From contig NC_091017.1 of the NCBI RefSeq assembly GCF_041296385.1, positions 15,976,677-16,040,676 of the forward strand: a stretch of 64,000 bases of DNA, given 5' to 3'. Of this stretch, positions 42,307 through 52,148 are shown one piece after another. Origin of the DNA: Aphelocoma coerulescens (lineage: Eukaryota > Chordata > Aves > Passeriformes > Corvidae). The translations under genes and the position numbers were made by a program. Below the pieces are notes generated by a model. That model was not told the DNA's origin. It did not search any database and saw only the letters and a list, made by a program, of their open reading frames with translations. Position 1 is the stretch's first letter. Every line of letters starts with the position of its first letter.

Positions 42307-42453
42307 CTCCTGATGAGGATATACTTGTCAAAGGAAAGCAGTCCATCAAGAGTCAAGTTTTAGGAAACCAGAACTCAGAAAGCGAGATTCTCTTGGAAGG
42401 GGATGACGATATCATGTCATTCATGGAGGAAAGAGAAGTGGAGAACTTGACAG
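42307..42453 (+). CDS. LRBA: LRBA internal exon, acidic linker before the PH domain
   Basis: This 147-bp exon follows a TTTTCAG acceptor. Its first two bases complete the codon left open by the exon ending at 34979 (G + CT, alanine), and it ends one base into a glycine codon at a GTAATG donor. It reads PDEDILVKGKQSIKSQVLGN, then an acidic linker (SESEILLEGDDDIMSFMEE) and REVENLT. The DEDIL-KGKQSI-SQ and ILLEGDDD features match the LRBA segment between the [11 protein letters not shown] block and the PH-BEACH module; this linker is less conserved in NBEA, which supports LRBA. The length is a multiple of three, so skipping it would keep the frame. No internal stop. Confidence 0.93.
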
Positions 42454-45061
42454 GTAATGTCACCTATCTAATTTTCTCCTCAGCTTCTTTACTGTTGAAG
42501 TTCTCATCTCCTCATCTCTGCAGTGAATCACTGATAATTAACACACTTCCTATAGCTGGGTCATTAAGATAATTTTCTGTGCACCTCAGATACTGAAAGT
42601 TTATTTGAGGAGAGTTGTGTGTTTTCTTTCTCTGCCTTTTATAACCTTCTTGCTTCTGCAGTAGATACCTATTCTAGAAAACCTTCCTTATAGAAAATAG
42701 CTCTACTTTGAAAAGGACTGCCTTTGTTTTCTTGACCTCATTCCACTCAAATCATTAGACCTAGTGGACAATTAGGCAAGTTATCTGTAATTTAAGGCTT
42801 TGGAGACCTTTAATTTTTTTCCTAAGTCTATAAAATTGTACATACTGGTTATTTACTTGCATGTAGAGGATTTGTACACTCGCTGGATTTAACTCCTTTA
42901 AACCCCTTGACACTCCCCCACTGAAGTTCTTTCTCCACAGACCACAGTCTTATTAGACTTCTTTTTTTTTTTTTCTCAAAGAAATAGTACTTCAGATCAT
43001 TCAACTTAATTAATTTTATACAGTCACATGCAACCTTTGCTGATGTTGCAGTCTCAGTGGAGTGGGCCCATTTCTGTACAGTTCAAAATGTAAAACCAGA
43101 GTAACCAGTGGTTCAGAGACTGGGAGTTATAAAGTGTCCCAATTGTTATTTGAGGAACACTGGTTTTACAGGGAAAATGCAAACTTCTCTGTGTTCTTTT
43201 CCTTCTCATCTGGTATTCCACATACACTTAATTTAGAGAAAAATGTAATTTATTGGATAATTCTGGTTCCCTGAGAAGCTGGTAGTATACTCTTACATTT
43301 ATATGGATCATTAATATGATAATTCACTGAAAATGCTGGAAGTGATTATTTATTGGTATTTTGCTCATCCCTGAACTGCATTCCACTCTTTCTTTTTTTT
43401 TTTTTTTAATTAAACAAAAAAAGCAAAGCTAAAAATGCAGCATAAGGAAAAAGAAAACCTGCATAGGATGAGTAAAGTAAAATAATGGGAGAATGATGCA
43501 AAGGCATTTTTCTATATGAATCTTTTATTTTTGCCTTTCTACCATGAGCTTCCTTCTCAACAGCCTTCTCCATGTTTCCTTCTATTATTCATTCATTGGT
43601 TCGAGTAATACATTCATACTGTAATGGAGGTGAAAGGGGAGTTTAATTATATAATCTTGACAATGGCAATAGGATTAAGAAGTAATCCTCACTAATAAAG
43701 TGGTGTGGGTTAGAAATGAAGTGGAAATTGTCAGGGGTCTTCTACAGGACCTGGACTGCCCCAGCTTCTGCAGCTGTCTGCCTGCCCTGTAATTGAATGT
43801 CTGCGAGTGATTGAAAAAATGTTATTTCTCCTCTGGATTACATGCTAATGTACAGGGGGCAAAGGGAGACAGCAAAAGAACACATAGCTGCTTATTTCAT
43901 CCATTTGTGGGGGTGAGCTTTGGGAAATCATGGCAGTTCCGCAGCTATCTCATGCCCATCTGCAGACACAATGTATTTGTACGTTGGGAATAGAGGGCAA
44001 AGCTGCTCTGATCTCAGCAGAGCATCTCTTCTTTTGTCCTAGTGGCACACATTGAGATTGATGCGAGATTAAGGACCATCACCCTCCTAACAATCGATGG
44101 AAATGACAATTCATCTGAATTTTTTGTCAGTTATTCTCACATTGATTACCTGAACGTGTGTACCTCATTTATAGATGCTTTATTAAAACAAAATTGTCTA
44201 TGTCACTTTAGTATCTTCCACTGTTTTACAAAAGTCAGATAATACTGCAGCCGAGTAACTTCATTTCCTTGCCTCTTAATCAGCTGGATGACAAACCTAA
44301 CCTGTTTTCTTTCTGTATGTGATAGTTAATATGATAGGTTCTGCATTGTCACATCTATGCTGAACCTATTGTTTTCAGTAGTAGTCTGATTTGTCCCTCG
44401 GATAAGCCCTGTGGAGATGTGATTATTCCAATAAAAATTCATTCAGTTGGAAACCAACCCTCCAGCTGTTTACTCCCACAGTCCCCGAGCTACACTAACA
44501 CTGTATGGAATCCTTGAACAATATTTAACATGGAATCAAAAGCATCTTTAAAACATTTTACTTTAGGCTCTATAACATTGTGTAACCTTAACAATAGATC
44601 TCCAGCATCCATGAGGGAACACTTTGCAGTTAGACAACATTGAGCCTTGACTGCTGTGTTTGTCTTCGTGAAATGCTATCAAAACTTCCCAGCAACTGAA
44701 GAACAGTAAGATTTCAAGTGTCCATGTGTGCACTCTCTATGTTTCATGTAACAGAAGGTGTGCAACTCTTGGAGTTTCTTGGACGGAAAATGGGTCTGAG
44801 TAAAAGCTGAAGACTGCCATGCTAAAGCCAGCTCTGTGTAATGTATGCAGCAGTTTGCAATTGCAGCTGCTTTAGTGTTCGGCAGCACAGAGATGCTGCA
44901 AATCTGTTACATATGTTCTTTTCCAGGACAAAAAGGGGTTTGCTCTTTAAGGAAGAGCTATGCTCTTCGCTTTATTTTAATGTTCTTGGCCTGAAAAGTG
45001 AATAATTTGTCCTCACATTCTTTTCGGTTTGAACATCGTTGGTGTTTTCCCACTTTGGCAG
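42454..45061 (+). other. LRBA: LRBA intron (2.6 kb)
   Basis: Bounded by the GTAATG donor after 42453 and the TTTGGCAG acceptor at 45060-45061. T runs occur near 42962-42974 and 43388-43406. The segment from about 44030 to 44480 stands out as less degenerate; it starts with an exon-like acceptor and an open frame in LRBA phase (see findings). Confidence 0.85.
44030..44480. promoter_or_regulatory. Candidate conserved intronic element
   Basis: Balanced, non-repetitive sequence between AT-rich and T-rich flanks, with GATTA/TAATC-type homeodomain words. A pyrimidine tract ending CTAG at 44041-44042 precedes a 66-codon open frame to a stop at 44240-44242. It may be regulatory DNA or an alternative exon; neither is proven. 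Confidence 0.3.
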
Positions 45062-45198
45062 GTCCAGTGGCCCTCAGCACACCAGCTCAGCTTGTGGCAC
45101 CCTCAGTAGTAGTGAAAGGCACTCTTTCCATCACTCTTTCTGAGCTCTACTTTGAGGTGGATGAAGAAGATCCTAGTTTTAAGAAAATCGACCCAAAG
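45062..45198 (+). CDS. LRBA: LRBA internal exon, start of the BEACH-associated PH domain
   Basis: This 137-bp exon has an AG acceptor at 45060-45061. Two bases complete a glycine codon carried from 42453, and it ends on a whole codon at a GTAAGA donor. It encodes GPVALSTPAQLVAPSVVVKG, TLSITLSELYFEVDEEDPSF and KKIDPK. This is the LRBA/NBEA sequence that enters the PH-like domain packed against the BEACH domain. LYFEVDEEDPxFKKIDPK fits LRBA better than NBEA, which has DEDDPAFKKIDTK-type wording. The next expected exon (the one starting with the AYTEGLHGKW-type block) was not found, so the following intron extends beyond 64000 and exceeds 18.8 kb. Confidence 0.95.
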
Positions 45199-45399
45199 GT
45201 AAGAGATCATTGACCCTGAGCTCTGAGAGATGATGACAAATTACCAGAGACCTTTAATTCTTCACTTGACTTCCTTTACCTCCGTTGGTCTGCAGTGTTG
45301 CTGCTTTAATAACTTTGCAACTGACCATATATGTTACTGAACTTCACATAGGTGACACCTCCTTTCCTGCTCCTTTTTCTCCCCCTCCCACAATTCAAC

Positions 45400-45900
45400 C
45401 CTACTTGAATGTTAATTAGCTTGCTGCGAATAAAGCTCCAGGGAGACATGTCTGAAATAAAGACATCTCGAATCGCAGGCCTGTGTGAATACAGGGAAGT
45501 TTAGCGAGGCTTTTAGCCCAAATACTTGGTTTTACTTTCCTGTTTTTAGCTAATGTCAGTGTAAAACAGCACTGAACTTCCCACACTCCTAAGTTTGCAG
45601 TGCTTCTGTCATATTACTTACTCCATAACATATTTTACAGGGCCCGTTATTATTTATTGTGCTTAAGCATAAAACATAATTGCCCTCCTAAAAGAGGTTT
45701 CTGAGCTGACATGCTAATTTCCACAAACTTTATTTGCTCTGAGTTGCTTGATTACTTGTCTTTTGGTTAAAATTAGTAACCTTCAGTAAAATTCCAGTTT
45801 CAAAGAGAGCATATTGTGCAATTAGCTTAATAAGGTTGCACTTGAATGTTTTCTACGGTGTTACAGCAACATTTCAAAGGTAGGACACAACTGGTAAATA
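45400..45900. promoter_or_regulatory. Candidate conserved intronic element
   Basis: Balanced, non-repetitive sequence starting 200 bases after the LRBA exon. It holds TTAATTAGC (near 45413), a perfect 10-bp palindrome AGACATGTCT at 45444-45453 and a GCGAATAAAG word. Stops in all frames rule out a normal exon. Enhancer function for the nearby MAB21L2 is an inference. Confidence 0.3.
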
Positions 45901-47029
45901 TTCTCACAGCTTAAGCATAGTCATGGCTCTTGGTTTTTTAAATACTTGCCTAATGTTTAACAGGGTAATAATTTCTTTGTGGAGAGTGCTGCTGGAAGAA
46001 GTAGAGGTTTTCTGCTTGTCTGTAGAGAGAATACCTTGTGTGTTAAGCACCAGTTCAGTTCTTTGTTCCTATTGAGTAAATTGCTCGTCTGTATTAGAAG
46101 TGGCATCGGTGGGTCTGAAAGCTGGGAGTATCAAATCCTATCAGGGAAAAAATTTATTTTGAAAAGCAATGCTCTCAGATTGTTAGAGGTAGATTTTAAT
46201 ATAAGCAATTAACTGGAATTGTGATTTTATGTGATATCATAAATGAGATTTAACTTTTCTTTTGGTCCTGAAGAATTTTTGAAATATATTGGAAGTTATT
46301 TTAAGTGAGAGATAGTGCTTAAGATTTTTATATGCTTACTCTTTCCATTATGTTTAACTAACCCCCCCACACATTTAACTAAAAAACACCACTTAATGAT
46401 GAAAAGGATATAAACATAAATGTAAAGTTAGTTTGATATGTTACTGTATTGCATTTTCTATCTAAAATGTTCTACTTTGTATTATATTAGCATGAGAAAA
46501 GTCTTACAGATCTCCATTTTTGGTTTTCATGTTTAGCACACAGGGACTTTGAGTACAGTTACTAATTCTTACCATTCCTGTTACGTGTTTTGTGGGAACA
46601 TTGACATATAATGTATAGTTAGCCTCCTTTTCTCCTGTTTTCCAGTATTTTGTGGAGGTTGTTTTCTTAACTGTGAGCAAGCATTCTGGTTTGGTTTGAC
46701 TCTATCTTTTATTCTGTATCTGAGAGATTTTTAGAGTTCTCATAACAGGAGTTGGTTACATGAAATACTGGCTACACCTCTTACATTCTGCTTGTGATGT
46801 TGCTTTGGCTGGAGGTCTTAAAATTAAAAAAAAAAAAAGACCTTTTGTAATGTCTCAGGGGTGGGTAGCTAAAAATTAGGTCTGAATAATTTTATTTTAA
46901 AAACTAAGTAAGCTTACAAAACAGCTTCTTTTCGAGCATTAACGCCTCCCTGCCCCACCCTGTGCTGAAGTCAAGGTACCTTGATAGCAATGACGGGCTG
47001 CTGTAAAAAATGCCCCTTGGAAAAAAAAA

Positions 47030-47200
47030 AAAAAAGCCCCAGCAACTAATCCGCTGTAAGCTCAGTAGGCCTGTTTAATTAATGAGGCTTCATCTGTTTG
47101 ATAAATTTAAGTTCCCTGTATATTTGTCTAAACTGCTGAAAAGAAAACATTGTGACAAGTTCCTGAAGGAAAACCTGCCTTAGGTAGCGATAGCATCGGC
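47030..47200. promoter_or_regulatory. Candidate conserved homeodomain-motif element
   Basis: Short block with TTTAATTAATGAGG and repeated TGATAAATTTAAG-type words, located 1.9 kb past the MAB21L2 stop and next to the CpG-rich patch. Tentative regulatory call based on motif density and lack of repeats only. Confidence 0.25.
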
Positions 47201-47209
47201 AGCGATACG

Positions 47210-47860
47210 ATCAGAGTTTATACGCGGGCTCCGGGCTGTTTTGGGAAGGAAAGGGTAGCCCCGCGGGCTAAGCCCGTTCTGCCAGGTGATCCGGGATCAG
47301 CGCTGTGGAAAGCGCTCGGATGGCTCCACAAAAGACTTGTGGAGCTCAGCCGGGGCTGGAGGGGCTGCGGACGCAGCGGCGGGGCCGGGGCCGGGGTGTG
47401 CCCGCTCCGCAGCGCAGGGTGGCCCCGCGCACCCCGCTCCATCGCCCCGGCTGCTGCCGCCAGCGAGAATTTCGTTTCTAAACTTGAAGGCAAAAGCAGC
47501 TCAAGTTGAAATAGTTATTTCTTTCCGTCTCCGTCCAAAAAGAAACGAAAATAGTCCTTTGGGGCAAGAACTTAACATTTTTTTACCTCCCCCCCGCCCA
47601 CGAAAGGACCTGAAAACTTGCTCGAAATGCTCCGAGCCCGCGTTGCAATTTTTCGGGCAGCTCGAGCGGGTAATGCTAACATTTTTAAATCTTAGGAATG
47701 CTTTCCTGATAAAAATCCTACCAGTATTTCTCAGTCGTCCCGAGCAAGCTTAAAGCGAAATCGCTACGAGGAATCAGGCAGAGCTTCGCTTTGGGAGAGG
47801 GGGCTCGGGCAGGGAAGGAGATCGGCAGAGAGCGCCCGGGTGCCAGTGTAGGATCGGGTG
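47210..47860. promoter_or_regulatory. CpG-rich patch downstream of MAB21L2
   Basis: G+C and CpG rise sharply at 47210-47480 and again at 47590-47860, separated by AT-rich sequence. It lies about 1.2-1.9 kb beyond the MAB21L2 stop. Overlapping open frames on both strands have no recognisable domain. It could be a second promoter (for example of a non-coding transcript), an extension of the developmental CpG domain around MAB21L2, or an enhancer. Confidence 0.4.
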
Positions 47861-48539
47861 GTTTCCTGACGGGTTCCTGCTTATCTCCCTGTCTGACTAT
47901 GCTGCGGTCCTATTTTATGCTGTACTTAAAAATCTGGGCAAAAACAAATGTTTGTTTAAAAAAAATATCGACCGGTTGCTCTAAATCGCATTAATTATTC
48001 AGGGTAGATCTATACTTCCTTCGTGTCAAAGTCAAATGGATAGCGCGTTCGCTCTGGGAAACGAAACCAAACAGTGATGGATTTTTAAAACAAAATGCAG
48101 CACCCGAGATTTACCGGGGGAAAATAAAAAGAAAGAATACTATAATGAAAAAAAAAAATTAAGGGAAAAAACCGACTGTGGGGTAGGAAAAGGCATGCTG
48201 TAATTCTGACTAAATTGTGGTGAGCTGTTGTGCGATGCTCCATATATTCCAAGATTTAGAACGGAAGCTTAAGGTAATAGAAATATAGCAGATGTTGTCA
48301 CATGCTGAACTACAGAATAGATACGATTTTTTTTTTCTTAGATGCACTTTTTTTTTTTATGGAAACTAGAGGGAGGTTTAGAAAACATCAGTCAATATGC
48401 TCAGCTAAGGCTTGGGCTAGGTGTTGAGTTTAGCCTATCTTTATATCTCGCGTTTTCGTTTCTTTTAAAAAAATTCCGTCTGAGGTTCAGAAAGAATCTA
48501 CTTGCCTGAATTTAAGAACCATTCACAAAAAGTCAGCGT

Positions 48540-49050
48540 AAAGTTAAAGTAATATTTTTATTACTATTTGCAACAAGTCAGTTGTGGGGCACATAATCTG
48601 ACCTTGGCACCGAAATACATTTAACGTCAGTAAAACTTTTTTAAAGGGAGATTTGTACATATAGTTAAATAATTTTTTTCACTTGGTGACAACATTCAGG
48701 CAAACAAGAGAGCATAAGAAAAGGACTATACATGGATTGGAAAATGTACCTTTCGGGTTTCGTTTTGAAGTTGCAAAAGTCCGATCGCTTCTTTTTGTGA
48801 CTTTTTAAAAATTCACATTGGAGGACAGGAGGAGAGAGGTTCTTCCCTTCTTCCGTGCAAGGCGGTGAGAGTTTATGCCGGGAAAACCGTCGGCAAGTTT
48901 TTAAAGGCCGAGCTGCAGGTGGGTGGGGGGGGCTGGCGGGGGCGCGTGTCTTTCGCCGCCTCTTTCCGTCGTCGTTCGCGTTAAATAAAAAGTTTTTTAG
49001 GCGCTGTTGTTGTTTACGGAGGGCGAGTTTTTGTGCGCGGGGTGTTAACC
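48540..49050 (-). other. MAB21L2: MAB21L2 3' untranslated region (inferred)
   Basis: Sequence from the stop codon to just beyond the first plausible polyadenylation signal (AATAAA on the - strand at 48557-48562). It is AT-rich, unlike the GC-rich CDS, with no long homopolymers except short T runs. Its extent is inferred from the signal and was not observed from transcripts. Confidence 0.5.
48557..48562 (-). terminator. MAB21L2: Polyadenylation signal AATAAA for MAB21L2
   Basis: Exact AATAAA read on the - strand, about 490 bases past the MAB21L2 stop. Cleavage would be expected 10-30 bases further along the - strand, near 48530-48545. It is the first canonical signal I found in this direction. 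Confidence 0.55.
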
Positions 49051-50130
49051 CTATAGCTTGTCGAGGCTTTTGGGATTGGTGAGGATTTCTCTGGCTAGCC
49101 TCCAGGTCTGTTTGGCAGCGCTTTCCAGGGCCGAGTGGGGTTTGCCCTGAAAGAGGTCTAGGTTGGGCAGGAAGTAGTGGGGGCAGCGCCGGCACTGCAG
49201 GCAGGAGATGAGCTGCAGGAGGATGCCGTTCAGCCGGTCGCCCAGGCACGCCTCGTCCCAGTCGGTCTCCCGCGGGTGCTTCTCGCACTCGTACAGCAGC
49301 AGCGTCTTCATGTGGTAGTTGTTGAGGGGCTGCCCGGGCAGCTCCAGGTGCCGGTCGCGCAGCGTCTTCAGCACCGACAGGCACTTGTTCCGGCAGCCGC
49401 CCATCAGCAGCCGGTTCTCGGCCTCGCCGAACTGCAGCACCCACGCGTCGCTCTCGGCCGAGCTCTGCTTGCCCGTCAGCGAGTAGCACTCCTTGGAGAG
49501 CAGGTTGAAGCCCTCCGCCTTCACCTCCGCCACCCGGTTGGGGCCGGGCCAGGGGATGTGGGGCATGGGCCACTGCGCCGCGCTGCGCGGCCAGATCCCG
49601 GTGCACTTGAAGGCGGGCGTGATCTGCACCACATACCGCTCCCGGATGCGGAGCTTCACCTCGCTCGTGTCCGCGATCATCTTCACCACGTCCCGGTAGC
49701 TGCACTTGTCCACGGCCTGGGCCACCAGCGTCTGGAAGCGGGAGCGGATCTTGCGGGCGGACAAGTAGCCCGAGGCGGTGATGAACTCCACCCAGAGGGA
49801 CATGCTGCGCTTGCGGCCGTCACTCAGCTTGAGCACGGCGCAGCCCGGCAGGGAGCCGTCGTCCACGAAGTTGAAGACGCCCATCTGGTTGAGGTAGAGC
49901 ACCACCTCGAACTCGGTGGGCGAGATCACCTCCAGCCCCTCGTAGCGGGCGTCGATCTCGCTTAGGGAGCTGATGAAGCGCGGTTCCTGCACCTCCACCT
50001 CCTTCAGCACGTCCGATACGACCTTGCACACCTCCCGGATGGTCTTGGCGATGGCCGCCTTGCGCGCCTGGCAGCGCTCCGTGTAGTATTTGTTGAGCTG
50101 GTAGACCAGCTTGGCCTGCGCGGCGATCAT
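49051..50130 (-). CDS. MAB21L2: Mab-21-like protein 2, complete single-exon gene
   Basis: Encodes 359 residues, the exact usual length, from MIAAQAKLVYQLNKYY to SLDKL and TAG. The protein is a Mab-21 family member with a nucleotidyltransferase-like fold related to cGAS; it is nuclear/cytoplasmic, has no proven enzymatic activity and is needed for eye, midbrain and ventral body wall development. MAB21L2 is chosen over MAB21L1 by its YQLNKYYTERC start, LLMGGCRNKC at about 241-250 and the SLDKL end. The equivalents of the metal-site residues lie in SPTEFEV (E73, E75). E49, R51 and R247, positions altered in human microphthalmia/coloboma, are all intact. The start is the first ATG in frame: the frame stays open 63 codons upstream but contains no ATG. 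The context AAC-ATG has a favourable A at -3. The gene is intronless, very GC-rich, and antisense to the LRBA intron. Confidence 0.98.
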   Translation of the reverse strand: MIAAQAKLVYQLNKYYTERCQARKAAIAKTIREVCKVVSDVLKEVEVQEPRFISSLSEIDARYEGLEVISPTEFEVVLYLNQMGVFNFVDDGSLPGCAVLKLSDGRKRSMSLWVEFITASGYLSARKIRSRFQTLVAQAVDKCSYRDVVKMIADTSEVKLRIRERYVVQITPAFKCTGIWPRSAAQWPMPHIPWPGPNRVAEVKAEGFNLLSKECYSLTGKQSSAESDAWVLQFGEAENRLLMGGCRNKCLSVLKTLRDRHLELPGQPLNNYHMKTLLLYECEKHPRETDWDEACLGDRLNGILLQLISCLQCRRCPHYFLPNLDLFQGKPHSALESAAKQTWRLAREILTNPKSLDKL

Positions 50131-50384
50131 GTTGGGGCACAGGTCCGGGCTGTACACCGGGCTCTCGCAGTACGTTGAGGGATCCAATGCTTTAGCGGTG
50201 GCTGCAGCTTTGCGGAGGGCACCAGCCAAATCGCAGACCCCCACCGCCTCCGGGAAGAAGGCGGCAGCGGCGCGCCAGTGAGAGCAATTAAAGAAATCGG
50301 GGAGGGCGGCGAAGCACAAAGGAGCGAAGCCCAGCGCTGCCCCGGCGAGGAGGAGAAGGAGGAGGAGCGGGCCGGTGCGGGCTG

Positions 50385-50414
50385 GGCGGCGGCGGCGGTG
50401 GTGGTGGTGGTGGT
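50385..50414 (-). repeat. MAB21L2: Trinucleotide repeat in MAB21L2 leader, (ACC)6(GCC)4 on the sense strand
   Basis: On the + strand there are four GGC units (50385-50396) followed by six GGT units (50397-50414). On the gene's sense strand this is six ACC then four GCC units, about 255-285 bases before the ATG. The paralogue MAB21L1 is known for a polymorphic CAG repeat in its 5' UTR, so a different triplet at the matching place here is of note. Confidence 0.9.
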
Positions 50415-50722
50415 GATGCCGATGCCGGAGCCGGAGCGGCGGGCAGCCCCCACGGGCTCCCGGAGCGCAAAGTTTTGGATGGCGATGGGGGCAGGGAAGT
50501 CTGGGCTGCCTCTGCGCTCAGGCGCCCACCCCCCCGCGCAGCGACAAAAATGCCGTTTCAATAGTTCATGGAAAAAAAACCCAAAACAACAAACAAACTT
50601 CCCCAGGACTCGCAGAAGGTCCCCGCAGAAAAGCCGGTCGGCGGCGGAGTTTAAAACCGCACACGGTACGAGAGGAGGAGAAGAATGCGAGTAATGCCCA
50701 CAGCGGAAGAGTGAACTCTGTG

Positions 50723-50738
50723 TCTGTCTGTCTGTCTG
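50723..50738. repeat. Short (TCTG)4 tetranucleotide repeat
   Basis: Four perfect TCTG units followed by a CT-rich run up to 50753. On the MAB21L2 sense strand this is a CAGA/GA-rich tract, in the inferred leader. Confidence 0.85.
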
Positions 50739-51182
50739 CCTCTCTCTCTCTTTCAGTCCGTGGCACCGCCAGAGATGTGCATGAGTTTGGCTGCCGCTCG
50801 CTCAGACTGTCAGGGGGTGTTGTTGATTTCCCTTTTCCTGCTGGAGGCGTTGGCTGAACCCGGCTCTGTGGCTGTCTCTATCTTTACGCGCAGACGGGTG
50901 CACTTGGTCTGTGATCTCTCATTCCCGTCCTGCAGCTCTACATAGATTGTTGTGAGAGAGATTGTATGGAGAGGAGTTGTTGTTTGGTTTTTTTTGTTTT
51001 CTTTGCACAGACTGTGTTTTATCCTGAGCGGGAGGAGGGCGTAGCTGGCGTGCCCGGGATGGCTTCTCCTCCCCCTCCCCACCCCTGGAAGTGCGCGCCG
51101 AGGCTCTCACTGTCCGCGCCTCTCGCTCTGCTCCTGCCGCGCCGTGTGCCCGCGTCTCTCTCGCGGCGCTGCCGCCGGGCCC

Positions 51183-51270
51183 CGTAGTTTATGAATGGGG
51201 CCGCGCGCGGGCGCGGGGCGGGGCCGCGCCGCCAATCGCCGCCGAGCTGTCAGCGCCGCGGCCAATCGCG
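51183..51270 (-). promoter_or_regulatory. MAB21L2: Putative MAB21L2 core and proximal promoter
   Basis: Reading on the - strand, two inverted CCAAT boxes (ATTGG at 51262-51266 and 51232-51236, 30 bases apart) are followed by a GC box (51215-51223) and then a TATA-like CATAAA (51188-51193). This order and spacing fit a promoter firing toward MAB21L2 with a start near 51155-51165. The TATA match has one mismatch. CCAAT boxes work in both directions, so divergent + strand transcription is also possible. The call rests on motif arrangement; no transcript evidence is available. Confidence 0.5.
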
Positions 51271-51310
51271 GCACCCGGCGGGCACGGCCGGCGCGGGGGC
51301 GCGCATACGC

Positions 51311-51360
51311 GGCCCCGGCCCCGGCCCCGGCCCCGGCCCCGGCCCCGGCCCCGGCCCCGG
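51311..51360 (-). repeat. Hexanucleotide repeat (GGGGCC)8 on the MAB21L2 sense strand
   Basis: On the + strand, GGCCCC is repeated eight times plus GG, perfectly. Read in the gene's direction the unit is GGGGCC, a G-quadruplex-forming unit. It lies about 120-170 bases upstream of the TATA-like element. Open frames across it appear as Gly-Pro or Ala-Pro runs, which are artefacts of the repeat. Confidence 0.95.
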
Positions 51361-52148
51361 CAGTCGGAGCCGGGACGAGCTGCAGGGGAGCCGGGAGGGA
51401 AGCTTGGAGCGCCCCGCCACCCGGCGCGGGGTGGGGCGAAAAAAAACCCAAAAATCGCTGTAACTTCGCCGTGGCGGCTGGTGTACGGCGAGGTGAGCTC
51501 GCTGTTCCGTCCGCTCGCTGCGAGGGGACCCGGCGGCAGTGCCGGTGTGTGCGGGGAATGGGGAGAGGCGGGCTGGGGCTTCACCGCAGGCATAAATCTT
51601 ATTTCGCTTAATGCCTGGCTGCAGCAGTGAAAGTGAGACCGTCACCGGAGCAGCGTGGCACACCTTGTTTTACTGCCCCCAGTCACCTTAATTTAGATAA
51701 ATCTTGTGCCATAAAGTTCTTTTCATCCTCCTAAAGCGCAGGATTGAGTTATTCGAAAGGAAACGATATTTTATGCAAGTTTGTATTAATAAGAATGTTG
51801 AACGGTTTGGACATAAAGCCGTAGCTCCGTGGTGTCAGGTCGGAGGGAGCCCCGGGCCAGTACCTGCTGCAGAGCAGCCAGAACTGCTTCTCCTGCGGGA
51901 ACTTAGGCTGGAAAGGAGGGCAGTTTTCACATTTCCAAGGGACAAGTGTGCGTGTGTCTGTAGCTGCTTTGCCCTCCCCTGGGCCGTGCAGTCCCGCGGT
52001 GTGGGGCGGCTCTCACGGGCCGGGAGCCCCGCCGGGACCGGGGCCGTGACCGTGCGGAGACGCGGTGCGCTCCTCCATGCAGAGCCGCCCGCTGACCCGC
52101 TCGCAGCGGTTGGGCTCGGTTCCTTGCACTCTCCTCCTTTCGCTGCAG

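Larger units (their letters stand above)
45199..48529 (+). other. LRBA: LRBA intron, segment between exon and MAB21L2 3' end
   Basis: The donor GTAAGA opens the intron that hosts MAB21L2. The segment holds candidate conserved DNA at about 45400-45900 and 47030-47200, A runs near 46830 and 47021-47035, and a CpG-rich patch at 47210-47860. No open frame with family similarity was seen. Confidence 0.8.
50131..51160 (-). other. MAB21L2: MAB21L2 5' untranslated region (inferred extent)
   Basis: Region between the start codon and the putative promoter. It contains a GCC/ACC trinucleotide tract (50385-50414), a CAGA-type tetranucleotide tract (50723-50738) and several upstream ATGs on the - strand. 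No intron is required to reach the promoter. The true start site could be closer: another TATA-like word (GATAAAA on the - strand, 51017-51023) lies within this span. Confidence 0.4.

Noticed and set aside
48665..49965. Open frames of 262-346 codons overlapping MAB21L2 in other frames
   Set aside because: Shadow frames of the GC-rich MAB21L2 CDS; composition reflects its codons read out of phase.
50131..50319. 63-codon in-frame N-terminal extension of MAB21L2
   Set aside because: The frame is open but contains no ATG; the apparent start at 50319 is TTG. Starting at MIAAQ gives the family's exact 359-residue length.
50757..50945. Strong pyrimidine tract and AG at 50755-50756 suggesting a + strand exon
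   Set aside because: The CT-rich run is a simple repeat within the MAB21L2 leader and no suitable donor in LRBA phase was found.
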